From: Amylostereum areolatum
Lineage: Eukaryota > Basidiomycota > Agaricomycetes > Russulales > Stereaceae
Length of the DNA stretch: 64,000 bases
Reading direction: 5' to 3'
Assembly: GCA_012932865.1 (NCBI GenBank)
Contig: SAXG01000088.1
Location: 86,708 to 150,707, forward strand
The position numbers and the translations under genes are program-made. Under the pieces are notes generated by a model that saw nothing but the letters and a program-made list of their open reading frames with translations, did no database searches and was not told the DNA's origin. Shown here piece after piece: positions 48,341 to 60,197 of this stretch. Positions within the stretch are counted from its first letter, which is position 1; each line of letters begins with the position of its first letter.

Positions 48341-50235
48341 ATGGTCCGACTTTTTTCTATTATAAACTCTTTTCCCCTCCAGTACGTTCGATCACGGTGC
48401 AGGACGATGCCGACATCGACCAACTCGTTGAAGCCATCCACCATAAGCACAAAACAATCTTCGACGAAAATCATGTCGCCCTGGGCGTGCTCGCGCTATT
48501 CCGCCCGGTGCGCGCGCTTCCAAATCACTCGTTCTATCACTGACGTGCTATACCCAGACCTCAGATGTGCCCATGAAATCAGTGGATAGCCTTGCCGCAC
48601 GTCTGAAGGAAGCGGAGGTTGAGGGCCCACTCTGTCCAGGCGATAACGTTGTCGAGGTTTTCCCCCATCCCGCTCAGAATTGTGTCCATTTTGACGTTCG
48701 TTTCCCTTCTGGTAAGATGCCTTTCGCGTTGTGAACATTACGCTCGTCTAAACTTCTTATATCACCCTATAACCAGAAGGCCAAAGGGTTCCCCTCACGA
48801 GGATCGAGAAAGGTAGACCGTTCCGTAGAGATCGGCCTCGACTTCAATGCTCACCCGCCCGCCCTCGGTTTAGCTCATCTTCAGACTCTGAGAGGTACTG
48901 AGGGCATCGGTGCGTCGTCTACGATGCCCGGTTCCACAATCAAGTACTATGAAGAGCAAAACAGACATCCCGTCTACAACGGGCACCCAGCCAATCGCTC
49001 CGCCCCAATCGCCATCTATCACCCCGTCTTGGCGAAGCTCATGCACGACTTGGACAATCTGCCGAATATCGAGCGGCCTTTGCACACCATAGAGCTGGCA
49101 AGCAGGCTGGTCTGCGCTGCGGGGATGCCATACGCAGACGAACAAGCCCGAATGGCTGGCATAGCCGAACATCTGGAGAATCTTCTTGATATTGAGGTCA
49201 CCGATGGTACATCTATAGAGGACGGGGCCGTCATTTTCCATGCGCTCGGGCGCGGAAGCCCCTACGCACAGGCCTCATCCATGTACGCTCGCCACGCAGT
49301 TACACAGGTACGTCGTTTCAACCCGGGCTTGGTTTTGTCTGACCTCTCGCAGAATCAGGGCATTCGAAATGCATCCTGCTTGCCGTGCATCCTCATCGTC
49401 GTCTCTGGGACCCACATCCGTATATTGGGGGCGATCTTCATCGACATCCTGGTCGTTCAACCGCTCACAGGGTATACCCCCCTCATCGGGAATCCTTTCG
49501 TAGACCGCACTATCAGTCATGTTGCACGAGTCCTCCATGCCACCAAGGAAGCGGTGATCAGCTTGAGGGGGGAATACCGTAGCTTATTTAAAGCGGCGAG
49601 ATACTCCGTTACTAAAGCGTCTTTTCCCCTGCCCCTCTTTCATTGACCCTCAGCACACCACAAGCGCGCCAAAGATAGTGTACGAGGACCGACTGCTTCA
49701 CACGGACCTCTCTCGGGCCCTGTTCCGCGGCAAGATGGATGGTAAAGCTGTCGTCGTCAAGTTTTCCAGGACCTACGGTGCAGATGCCCACAGGCTGCTT
49801 GCCGATGAAAACCTCGCCCCGAAGCTGCACTTCACGGCCAAGATTCACGGCGGGCTCACCATGGTCGTTATGGACCTTGTCGTTGACCAGAATGCGTACA
49901 GTCGTTTTAACCCCAGACAGATTCCGGTGGACAGTCCTGTCCTCGAGGACGTGAAGCGCGCTCTGGATCTACTGCACGCCTCAGGCATGGTCTTCGGCGA
50001 CCTTCGTCTCCTGAACGTGATGGTCATTAACAGCGACCAGAATATCGAGGACGGGCACTCGGTGGATCGGGACAAACTACGCGGGCTTTTGATCGACTTC
50101 GATTGGGCGGGGAAGGCTGGTGAGGCCATGTATCCGAGTGATCTCAACCCCGACGACGTCGACTGGGCTGAAGGCGTCGAGCCTGGGACACTCATCACGA
50201 AAGAGCATGACGTGAAGATGTTCGAACGCCTTTGA
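48341..50235 (+). CDS. Crinkler-like protein with CR-kinase domain
   Basis: The N-terminal CR region (VQDDADIDQLVEAIHHKHK, then TSDVPMKSVDSLAARLKEA, VVEVFPHPAQ) is the paralogue of the neighbouring copies. It is followed by a region with RPRFSSSSDSER, FHALGRG and ILGAIFIDILVVQPLTG, typical of basidiomycete Crinklers, and a C-terminal protein-kinase-like domain: VVVKFSR (ATP Lys), MVMDLVVDQN, FGDLRLLNV (catalytic loop, Asp and Asn kept, His replaced by Phe) and IDFDWAG (metal-binding Asp). The frame is open from the second exon to the TGA. The 46-base intron before the kinase lobe has a non-consensus GTTACT donor, but phases agree. The first exon shows the same one-base offset as the two other copies. 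CR kinases are thought to act inside host or rival cell nuclei; the target here is unknown. Confidence 0.75.
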
Positions 50236-51322
50236 ATATAGGTCTTGTCTTTTGCTCGCCTTGGCGGCTACTCTCCTGTGTGCCATTGTTGTAGCCTCTG
50301 TCGGGGAACGTCTCATTTACGATTGATTTCCGATGTAACTAATCGCATTGCCATCTTTTAAGCAAATGCGGCCCCAATTGTGCATGCTCACTGGTACAAC
50401 CGATCAGTAATAGTATTCATATCGCATGGAGTAGATCCAGACGCAAAAACAAAACCATTGCGATTGAGAAGTCGGCGCCGTCGTCTCACGTGGACACTGG
50501 CATGACCGACGCGCAAAGCAATCATTTCTATTCATGAAAGCCCCGACTGATTTCCCACTGTGAACCCTTCCATCAGCTGTCTCGAAGCCGTCCACTAAGT
50601 ACCCAGATGAAGAGCGACGTCGTCGTCGGCAATCTCATTGAAGCCATTTGCTGAGCGCCCGAGGCCGCAGTGACTCAGCATCTCTCAGCCAGCAGGCCGC
50701 TGCCGTTGTTTGACGACGTGCGCGACATCCGCATCCTTGGAGATCCTTGGCCCTAGTCGAACAAGACCTTGCACGAATATGCATACGCCTTTGTTGCCAG
50801 ATCACAGGACCTAGTACCGGCGGGTGTTGATGGTCTCCTTGGCGGTTAGTACTTGCTCAATCATACGTCTCATTCAAGTTCTACGTTCTCCCTCCAGAAC
50901 CTTTGGCCTCTCGACGTTGCAGTGATGCACGTACGCTTTCGGCGTCCACGTATTTCTGGACAAATCGTGTCCCACCATCTCATCATCTTCCCATGTTACG
51001 CCGACATGCCGACACGCCGTTAACAACACCTTCCCAATCGAGCGTGAACAACATATTGAGCTCGTCCTTTTCGGGGTCGACCTCCTAGACGACGCCCAGA
51101 CCCGAGCTTCAAGGGAACGACGTCGGTAAAGTACAAGGGGCTTTTCCTACGGGCCATACAAGCTGATTCCCATATGTGTACAAGGCCCTCGGGGACATCT
51201 TATCCAACGCGCCCATGGGAGCGGTCAAATAGTCCCCAGCATGTGCTCTGGAAGCCGTTTTCACTTTGCTCGCCCACTGCTGCGTCCTGGAGGCCTCGTC
51301 GAACCGACTGTACACGGATACC
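50236..51322. other. Spacer upstream of STE3 with a possible Crinkler relic
   Basis: Around 50606-50660 the plus strand reads SDVVVGNLIEAI, similar to the CR N-terminal pattern in the neighbouring genes, then a stop. No intact gene. The proximal part should be the STE3 promoter. Confidence 0.4.
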
Positions 51323-52843
51323 ATGGCTGCGCCTCCAAACGAACTCTTTTCGGTCTTCGCTTTCGCGGGCTTCGTCCTCGCTGCCATCCCATTCTACTGG
51401 CATCTCCAGTGTGAGTCTTGCCGTCCTCTCTTCGGTTGTGTATCCGTATCTGAGAGGGATGGATAGCGTGGAACGTGGGCACGTGTCTATACATGGCGTG
51501 GGTTTCCTTGGGGTGTCTAAACGCGTTCATCAACTCTATCATCTGGAACAACAACGTCATCAACTGGGCACCTGTTTGGTGTGATATTTGTGAGCGCGGT
51601 GCTTTTTCGTCCCATTTCCTCCTAACGTGAATGCCCTTAGCGTCTCGTTTCGGAATTGGGCTCATCGCGGGCATCCCGTCTGCGCTGCTCGTCATCATCA
51701 TTCGCCTGTACAAAATCGCGGCCATGACGGACGCGTCCGTGACAAGGGCCGAGAAACGTCGCGCTATCATCATCGACCTCTCGATTGGGCTGGGTATCCC
51801 TATCGTATACATGCCGCTTGGTGAGTTTCTTAGTTCGAGTCGAGACTCGGTCCCGGTTGACCCTCTTGCGGCATAGAGTACGTTGTGCAAGGCCATCGTT
51901 TTGACATCATCGAAGACATCGGGTGCTCGTTCACCGCGTGGCCCACCCCGGTTGCCTGGGCTCTGTACTACCCATGGCCGCTCGTCATCAGCCTGGTTTC
52001 ATGTGTCTTCGCCTGTGGGTTGTGTTAAGTTTTTGCTCCTGCCCCCATCGCTAATCACGCTCCTGTTTAGGTCTGGCGTACTGGCACCTCCGCCAACGCA
52101 CCCTCCAATTCCAGGAGTTTGTGTCTTCCAACAGCAGCATCAACCAGAGTCGTTACTTGCGCCTGATGGGCCTCGCGATCACCGTGCTCGTTTTCACGCT
52201 CGTCTTCAACACACTCTCCGTCGTGCTCAACGCACAGACCCCCATCCAGCCCTGGATTTCCTGGGAAGACACGCACTTCCACTTCTCCGACGTCGGCCTT
52301 CTGCCGCGCGCGCAGATGACGTCGATCCAGGAGATGACCTACGAGTTCCAGCGCTGGACCACCGTCGTGTGCGCGTTCGTGTTTTTCGCGTTTTTCGGGT
52401 TCGCAGACGAGGCGAAGAAGCATTATCGGATGGTGTATGCGACCGTCGCGAGCCGCACGGGCATGTCGTCCCTCACGGCGTCCTCCGCGACCACCAGCAG
52501 CTTCGGCACACCCTATCGCTCGGACGGGTTCGCGGCGAACAAGAACACGTCCTCGCGATTCGCAGCTTCGCTCCCTTCGGCGTCGGCGCGCGCACAGGCT
52601 AGAAGGGCATCGTTCGACTCGTTCGGGGACACCATCTCCATTGGCGATCTCAGCGGTTTGGACCTCGAGTTCAAAAATGACGATCCGGAGAAGGATGGAA
52701 AACGCGACGGTTCGACTTGGTTTGACGACGAAAAGGAGCTGCCCCGCCCCCCGTTGAGCTTGATGCTTGACAACGCTCCCCAGCATAATGCAGACGCGCC
52801 CTCTTCTGCTAGACCGTACTCAACTTGGTCCGAGGCGGTATAA
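51323..52843 (+). CDS. STE3-type pheromone receptor 1
   Basis: Exons join in phase to a seven-helix G-protein-coupled receptor of the STE3 class (GPCR class D). Marks: MAAPPNELFSVFAF with AAIPFYWHLQ (helix 1), WNVGTCLYMAW, FINSIIWNNNVINWAPVWCDI, the RFGIGLIAGIPSALLVIIIRLYKI block with the family's basic loop (TRAEKRR), LGIPIVYMPLEYVVQGHRFDI, EDIGC, helix 5-6 and the FFGFADEAKKHYR motif after helix 7. A long Ser/Thr-rich cytoplasmic tail follows, as usual in basidiomycetes. It sits in the plasma membrane and binds farnesylated peptide pheromone, driving B-pathway mating functions. No lesion seen. Confidence 0.9.
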
Positions 52844-53097
52844 GTCTTGTTTAATTTCTGATCTTATTACTTTTTGTAAATACATCTTAGCTGACCCTCT
52901 CCCTCTTACACATAAGGACGCGCCTCCTACCACACGCTCTCTCGACTTCCCATCATTTCCGTACACACTACCCTCTTGTAGCCCTAGCCCTCGTCACTCG
53001 TTTGTTACTCCAACCTTAGATCTAGTAATGCCGCCACATCATTTGCAAGGAATTGCTCAGAACTGCGTCGCTGTCAGTCGACCTCGGTATGTATGCT

Positions 53098-55450
53098 CTA
53101 TCGTTGACGGTGAGCCCACGAATAATCAACACGAACGGAAGAAAGAACGACGCACAGAACGTCAAACGACATCTGGTACACTTCGGAGATGAACGAGACG
53201 GAGTTTTTCGGGACTCGGATGGAATCTGGTGGATTGAGATCAGGGGGTTGGACAAGGATATACCGAACTTTGTCCACGCCACGAGCCTTGAGCCACGCAA
53301 GCCCTTGTTCTTTGACGTCCTGCTTATGATCGTTCGCTGGCACCGCGCACTGGAAAACGGTGGCACACTTCACATTTTCGGTCGAGGTGTCAAAGATGAC
53401 GGAGTCGAAAGTGACCACAGTTTTAGCGAATGGATGATAATAGATACCTGGCTCGAAATCGTTTGCGGGACTTGCAGCAGTGAACGGATCTCCAGACGAC
53501 AAGGCGGTTGTAGGCGCGAACGCCTTGGTGTCGACAAGCACTTCCGGCCAGTGCCGTATTGATTCTCATGGCCGATGTGGACGTATGACTTCTCCGGGCC
53601 ATTGTCGACAGGAGACCATAGTTCGCCATCGTCACTACGATACGGTTGGATGGGCCAGGAGCAACTACGGATGACCTCTCGATGGAAGTGGACCTTGAAT
53701 AGATCACAAGCGGCGCTACGGCTCCCGGGCGGGCTAGCAATCAAGGTATAGAATTTTTTACCGACTAGGTCCCGCTTGAGCAGGACTTGGTTCAAGATTA
53801 TCTCCAGGACATGGCCGGTGGCGATACTGACGTGCGGGACCTCCCGGGATCTACTGGAGGGTTGTACGAGGTAAACTTAGTGGGAAGCCTTGTCAGGGAA
53901 CGTGGCGTTGCGAATGATGGTGAGATAAGCTTGGAAGGTCTGCACGTCTTGGATACATGCGCGGACCTTTGCCTTGATTAGCGACTCAAGTTCATTCTGT
54001 TCCTGCGGGGAATGGGCGAGCATGGCAGCATCCCCCATCGACGGGCCCCAAGTAGAATGGAAAGTTTGAAGCTGGCGCTCGCTGGCGTTCTGGAGACTGG
54101 GAATGAACGTACGTCTGAGAGATAAAGAGTGCTATGAGTGGATGGGAGAAGGCGCAGTGACATGAGCAGGGACGAACCCGATGATGAGCTCGTCCAGGGT
54201 CCATGGAGCCATATAATATTGGCGAGGATAACGGCTCGGACGGAGACCCATGTGGTTTATCCACTTGAAGTGCATGTCTCTCGCCGGCGCCGTCTGGATG
54301 ATGAAAGGAAAATTTGTCCGGAAAACCGGGTGAACGGTCAGCAGGTCGTCGCCACAATCAACCAAGCACCAGAGGTGAGGAGGGAAGCGGTCAAAGTTCC
54401 ATCTCTGCCTCTGCAAATCGGCGATCTGGAACTCGTACACCCCGTCATGATCGAAAGCGTAAATGGTTTCATCGAAAGTTTGCATGATCACGGGCTGCCG
54501 TTTCTCTAGGCAAAGGAGCAGGAGGAGTCCGCCGAAGACGGTCTTGCCTGGAGGGCCGCTGAGTTCACAACCCTCGCAGTACACGTAATGCACGCACCGA
54601 TTCCTGGCTGTCCGGTGATGGCAACTCCCTTAGTCTTAGGCTGCTCGAGGTGTAAAGGCTTGCTGGCTAAGATTCGGCGTGCGTCAAATAGGGAAACATC
54701 ACGACGACACGAAGCAAACGCACGGTCCATGGTGGGATTGCTGGGATCAAAAATAGTATTAAAATCATCGAGAGATTTAGGGAACAGCTCCGCGGGGGCC
54801 GGTCCGTCATCGTGGACTTGGGTAGAAGAGGAATCTTGGTAATGGGAAGAGGCGGTGGGAATGGCTTCCTGCAGAATGTATCGGTACGCTTGCATATATT
54901 CGCCTCGAACGATGTATTCATGGTGGTGGTGTCCGACGGGAATATGAACTCGGGGTACTGGAAGGTCCAGACATGTTGCGGGGCCGATGGAATATCGGGA
55001 CGATCGACGTCTCTACGAGTGAAAACGGACTCGAGCCCCTGTCCCCAGACGCGCTTCCACAGTTGCAATGCAAGATGTTTCTTGGGAACACGCGGGAACC
55101 ATTGACTGAACCGCACGGTGGTTGGAGGATCATTCGATTCTGAAACCGCTGGTTAGTCTGGAGTTGTCTGGAGCAACGAAAACAATATCGTTCTCTCACC
55201 TTGCTCGACGACTTCACTGGTGTCCGTATCAAGACGCCGCCGCTTGATCTCCGGCTCACCTTCGGAACGACCTGAATGTCAGAGAAGTGAAGTTCACTTT
55301 CAGACGAATGTGATTGTAATGACGCGGGATGCGACTTACCGGAAGGGATACGATTGATACAGTGCTCAGCGTGATTGGGGAAAACCTCGACGACGTCCAT
55401 CACATTACTTTCCATTTGTGCGGGGGTTGGAAGTTGGTCAGGGGCCGGGC
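53098..55450 (-). pseudogene. Crinkler-like protein with RHS-type NTPase and nuclease module, broken
   Basis: This is a paralogue of the plus-strand copy at 44831-47399. Seen in order: VVEVFPNHAEH, EPEIKRRRLDTDTSEVVEQ, LWKRVWGQGLESVFTRRDV, a P-loop (GQPGIG then KT across an intron near 54550-54615), LWCLVDC, APWTLDELIIG, and a C-terminal nuclease-like part with FDSVIFD, FQCAVPANDH and QGLAWLKARGV. Lesions relative to the other copy: a one-base offset in a CAC/ACC repeat near 54922, an in-frame TAA at 53877-53879, and a one-base loss near 53552. The upstream CR exon lies apart at 55734-56080. The gene is very probably dead unless these are base-calling errors. Confidence 0.7.
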
Positions 55451-55733
55451 CTGGGGAAGGGGGCGGAAAGAAACAAGAAAGAAAAGCTAAAAGCCCAGAG
55501 CGAATCGGACGTGTTCTCGGATTTCACCGGACCGAATATCCGTCCTCCCATTCATGATTCACCTTCCGCGAGTGACTCCGTCCCTCCCCTCATATATAAA
55601 CATCTGGGAACGAGACCAGCTGAACTGATTGCCTTTGCGTGTCGGTCCTTTCCGACGACGGGTCACGGAACTGTCCCCAAGTGCTCGACCAGCCTCGACC
55701 GTGGCAGTGGTTCAGATACTTACGAACGTCAAA

Positions 55734-56080
55734 CTGAATACGTTTCTGAGTGTGATGGGGAAAACCCTCGACAACGTCATCGGCAGGACAGAGGGGGCTC
55801 TCAACGTTCAACATCTGCTTCCTTGAGACGTGTGGCAAGACTGTCCACTGGGTTCACTGGCGCATTAGAGGTCTGGGTATAGCACGTCAGTAATTGAACG
55901 GGTGATTTGAAGGCGAACGCACCAAGCGAAACAACCTCTGAAGGTCGCCCGACTCGACATTTCCCCGGTGGGAAGCTATTGTGTGATGTTCGTAAAGAGT
56001 TTGAAGGAGCATGCGAATCTCGGCGTCGTCCTTCACTTTGTGGAACGGATGAGTTCACGATGGAAAAACAGTCGGATCAT
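55734..56080 (-). pseudogene. Crinkler N-terminal exons, partial and broken
   Basis: Two exons match the CR N-terminal region of the neighbours: VKDDAEIRMLLQTLYEHH, then after the usual 50-base intron TSNAPVNPVDSLATRLKEADV. A 7-base insertion (a near-duplication of GTTGA plus two bases, about 55813-55820) then breaks the frame before the PLCPADDVVEGFPHHTQ block. The exon ends at a GTAAGT donor. It may be the original 5' end of the gene at 53098-55450, although that gene carries its own copy of the second exon, so a partial duplication is more likely. Confidence 0.6.
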
Positions 56081-56538
56081 GGGGAAGTTGATGGCAGAGG
56101 ATAAGATTAGACTATTAGAGCTAAACACAGAACGACTATCTTCTGTATAAGGTGAGCTACGGAGACTAGAGGCGATGTGAAGAAACTCACCATCTCTCAT
56201 GACGAGGGACTTCATAATCGCAAGCAGGAGGTGAAAGCTTGAAAGACTCAAAAGAGATAAGATTTGTATCTTCGGCCCGCGGCAAGCCTGTGAACGACAG
56301 ACGGCGATGACACACGAAAGTGTTGTCTAAATGGCATACAATGTGTAAGTAGCAAGTAAGTAGTATAAGTAGTAAGTAGCTAACGATAAAGAGAACAGAT
56401 AGCATCCGTGATGAGCGCATAAGTAGACAGGATGATGTGAGCTCGCCAAAATCTCGCTCACCAGCGTCCAGCTGTAAAAGCTGTGATAAGAACGGCGCAT
56501 AACAAACATGGAGTCAAGAAGGAACAAGGGCCAGCACG
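56081..56538. other. Spacer, no gene recognised
   Basis: AT-richer than its surroundings. Contains a short AAGTAAGTAGTA-type repeat near 56350-56385. No coding exon. Confidence 0.5.
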
Positions 56539-57779
56539 TCATTTGCAACCAAAGAACGCGGGAATGTTCCCGACGAGGACCTGCTGTGTGTGGTCCACAA
56601 ACTGCCAGTGCACCCCCAAACACTGTTCGCACACATCCCCGTCCACAGGCGGCACTTCCCCCTCGAACATGTCCATACAAAGCCGAAGCAGCCACGTCCC
56701 CTGCGCCACCCTCCCCGGCAGATGCTCGCCCGTCGCGCGGAGCTCGCGATCCCAGTAAGCCGCGAGCGTCTGCCGGCACGTCGAGCAGTCGCCCAGCCGC
56801 ATCGCGTTCTCGTACGTGCGCTCGAGCAGCTTGCGCAGCTGGGCGACGCCGTGCCTGAGCCCGTCGAGGTCGTACAGGTTCATCTCGGCCTCGGGAAACG
56901 TCTGGAAAGCCTCGTATTCGATCGCGAGGCTGTAGAAGATGGCGGGCAAGACCTGCGGGAGGTCGCACTGACGCGCTAGCGTGATTCCGTCTACGAGTCG
57001 TCGAATACATAGTTAGACCAACTCAAGTGAAGAGCGAAGGAGGGGCACGCACCTACTCTCTGGGGCGTGAATGCGGGCGCGCCCATCTTCCTCACGTCCG
57101 TTGGCCACATCCGGTGTAAACGCCTCACCGCGCTACTCCTCAGCTTTGGAATCTCATACTTGGTCGACAACCTCAGCACACCCGCGAGGACCTCATAAGT
57201 GACTTCTCTCCTCAGCCAGAATCGCCTGTCAAATAACGTGATGGTCAGCGCGCGCTGTATATTACATGTATATGAAGGACGAAAGACACACTCAGAATCT
57301 TCAATCCACTGCAGCAGCAACATCCAATCCTGGGGTTTGTCGTCCAGATGCACCACGGGCACCTTCTCGCCCCTTGTCCTGTCGTCCCCAGGTTGCGCCA
57401 GGCAGAACATGTCCTCGAATATCTCCGAGCACGCAAGAAGCTTGCGCGGGAGCTGGAACAGGTGGTCGGACACGACGAGCATGACGTCTCCTTCATCAAA
57501 CCAGTAGGGCTTGAACGAGGCGCGGACATAGAGGTCCAGGGAGGATGTCTGCAAGTCGGTCAGCGAAGCGGCGGCTCCGGTGGGTGTGGGAACGGGGGAG
57601 AGAAGACGGCGTTTGGTGCGGTGGGGAGAGTCGGTGGCATCACCGTCGAGAGGAGAGAGCGAAGAGGAGGTACTTTGATCATCTACACTGTCGCTCCGTC
57701 TTCTCTTGAGACCAACCACGGGTACATGAGAGCTGGCCGTTGGAGGCGTGGCATATACAATCTCCATGTCGACGTCCAT
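56539..57779 (-). CDS. BTB/POZ domain protein
   Basis: After a disordered N-terminus with two basic patches (LKRRRSD, RTKRRLL), the BTB domain starts at ASFKPYWFDEGDVMLVVSD (residue about 85), continues FQLPRKLLACSEIFEDMF and VPVVHLDD, and a C-terminal helical part holds EVLAGVLRLSTKYEIPKLR, a motif common to the basidiomycete BTB family. The end is Cys-containing and finishes FFGCK. BTB domains mediate dimerisation and often recruit cullin-3; here the partner is unknown. The ATG at 57779 is preferred because it opens the MDVDMEIVYATPP start. No frame break seen. Confidence 0.8.
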
Positions 57780-58576
57780 GGTTCCGGTCAAGTCGCGATG
57801 ATAAGTGTTGATCAGAATCAGCGCCGGAGATATAAATGGTGCCGTCAAATTGGGCGTTGAGAGGGAGCTTCGTGTGTAACGAATTGTGGTCAAAGGGGTA
57901 CAAGGAGGCAGCGTCGAACCGCGTTCCAACAATCCGCGACGCGCTCGAGATACAACGCGTATCACGTGATAACAAAGGTTTCTTTGGTTTCCATCAATGT
58001 TTGATCTCTTTTGTAGCCGATCTAGTTGTACAGAAGAATGAGAAGATAGTTGTTCTGTGTTTGCTTGTTCGGTACTTACTTTACTTGTTGCTTTGCCCAT
58101 ACCTTGCCTGAGTCCGACATTCTCTCATACTTACTGTTCTTCGCTCGGGCGCGTCGATCGAAAAAGTAGGCTTGAATGACATCTATTTCCTATCCATTCC
58201 AATCCAATAGCATGCTACACGTCGCGAGGCGGTACCGGAGAAAAACACAACAGACAGGCGGTATAAGTGACGGAATATGGTTACTAGTACAGTTGGCTCC
58301 GGGTCCGCACTCGAGAGGGGTATTAGTATCGAGCGACCGAGAGGCGGAAGGTGTGAGTAAGTGATACACTGGGGTGGGCAAAACAAGTAGGCAAAGGTGC
58401 AGAGGTGAAGGTCGAATAGGAGTGTAAGGTAGGGATGTCGCATGTAGAGGTTTTAGTGTTGTTGAGTCTGGGATGTAATGAAAGAAGCAGGGTTGCGCGA
58501 AGTTGAAGGAAGGGGTGTGGCGCGTGTGGAAAGGTTGGATCCGATGGAAGGCGAGCGGGAGGGGGAACAAGGATGT
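57780..58576. other. BTB promoter and STE3 3' region
   Basis: Both neighbours are on the minus strand. No open frame with a recognisable motif, and no short ORF ending in a CaaX box was found here by eye. Confidence 0.5.
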
Positions 58577-60197
58577 TTACACGGCTTCAGCGCCCTGTGG
58601 CGCGTCGGGCTCACGCCTGTCCGTGACCACGATCCCAGACGTCGACCTCACATGTCCGGGTCCATCATGAGTCACGGCGGGCGGGGGCACCGCGACCGCA
58701 CTCTCCGCGTCCGCGTGCAGATGCGGCAGCCCGCGAATATCGCTGATTGATGACGAAGCGGTCGACTCCGTGGGCGAGAACTCCTCCTTCTTCGCCATCG
58801 AGTCGTCGTGCTCGTTTGCGTAAAAGTCGGGTAGGGAGATCGAGGTTGAGAGTTGGTCGATGGAGAAGAGCGAGCCGCGCTTCTGTCGCGAAGACGACGG
58901 GTTGTACGTCGAGACTCGGACGGCGACGCCGCCTTTGGAGGACATGTGCGGGTAGGAGCCGAATCTAAGCAAAAGAAACCGTCTCGTCAGCCCAGAATCA
59001 GAACGTATGTAGGAGGAAACGTACCCGGTGGACTCCAGGCTTCCGGAGGTGGTGGTAACGCCGAGCCGGCTGGCAACCGACGTATACGCCTGGCGATAGT
59101 GCTTCCTGGCCTCGTCCGCGAACCCAAAGAAGAAGAAAAACACGAAGGCGCAGGCGATCGTGAGCCAGCGTTGGAGTTCGGTGGTCATGATGAACAGGCT
59201 CGATGATGACCAGATGACCTTGGGGTACACGTCCACGTGGGAGAAGTCGAAATGGGTGTCCGACCAAGACTTCCACGGGAAGACGGGGGACTCGTGCGAG
59301 TTGATCCATATCACCCAGGACGCGAGCGGGATCGTGGCGAAAAGTTCCATGGAGGCGAGCGCCATGAGACGTATGTAGCGGCTGGAGTTGAGGCCGGCGT
59401 GTATGGAGAGGACTTCGCGCAATTGGCGACCGGTCTTGTAGAAGTTCCAGATGGTCATGGCTGTAATGGGACGTTCAAAGGCTGTCGCAAATGGCAGGAA
59501 AAAGGACCACGTACTGCAGTAGCCCGCGGAGATGAGACCCGTCACGATTGGCCACATGTAGACGAGGACGTAGGCCAGGTGGGTGTTCCAGGTGGTGGGG
59601 AGGCATCCGATGTCCTCAAAGATATTGAATCGATGGCCCTGCACGACATACTCTGTGGAAAAGTCAGCCCAAGAATCCCATTTGAAAGGTACGTGTTACG
59701 TACGAAGGGCCATGACCACGCATGGGAATCCGAGGCCAATCGCGAAATCGATGCAAATTTCCCTACGCCTTTCCGACCGTGTGACTATCACCGCACGCAC
59801 GGACGAAATCTTGTACAGACGTCGGTTGATGGCGAGTGAGGTGGCGGGGATGCCAACGGTGATGCCGGTTATGAAGCGGGTCGCTACAAGAAAAGCATGA
59901 GCGCGCGACCAAGTACACGAAGAATACAACCGTACTGATGTCGCACCACACTGGGGCCCAGTTGATGACATTCCCGTTCCAGATGATGGAGTTGATAAAG
60001 AAAATAAGGGATCCGAGCCCGGCCCACATGATGAACAAGCAGGTGCCGACGTTCCAAGCTATCCCACCGTGAGCTGGAGGAAGTCAAGAGAGAGGAAACG
60101 ACGTACCATGTAGATGCCAATACAATGGGACCGCGCACATGGCGAAAGCAATGAAGGAGAAGGCGGAGAAGACTTGGTTGGGTACGATGCCGACCAT
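58577..60197 (-). CDS. STE3-type pheromone receptor 2
   Basis: A second STE3 receptor: VPNQVFSAFSFIAFAMC and AVPLYWHLH (helix 1), WNVGTCLFIMWAGLGSL, FINSIIWNGNVINWAPVWCDI, the basic loop with RSERRREI, EYVVQGHRFNIFEDIGC, LMALASMELFATIP, SWSDTHFDFSHVDVYP and FFGFADEARKHYRQAY after helix 7. The cytoplasmic tail is long and Ser-rich. The protein clearly differs from receptor 1 outside the helices, so the two probably belong to different specificity groups or one is a non-mating STE3-like receptor. Frame intact through all exons. Confidence 0.9.

Noticed and set aside
51261..51896. 211-residue minus-strand frame
   Set aside because: Antisense to the first exons of STE3 receptor 1, and crosses its introns.
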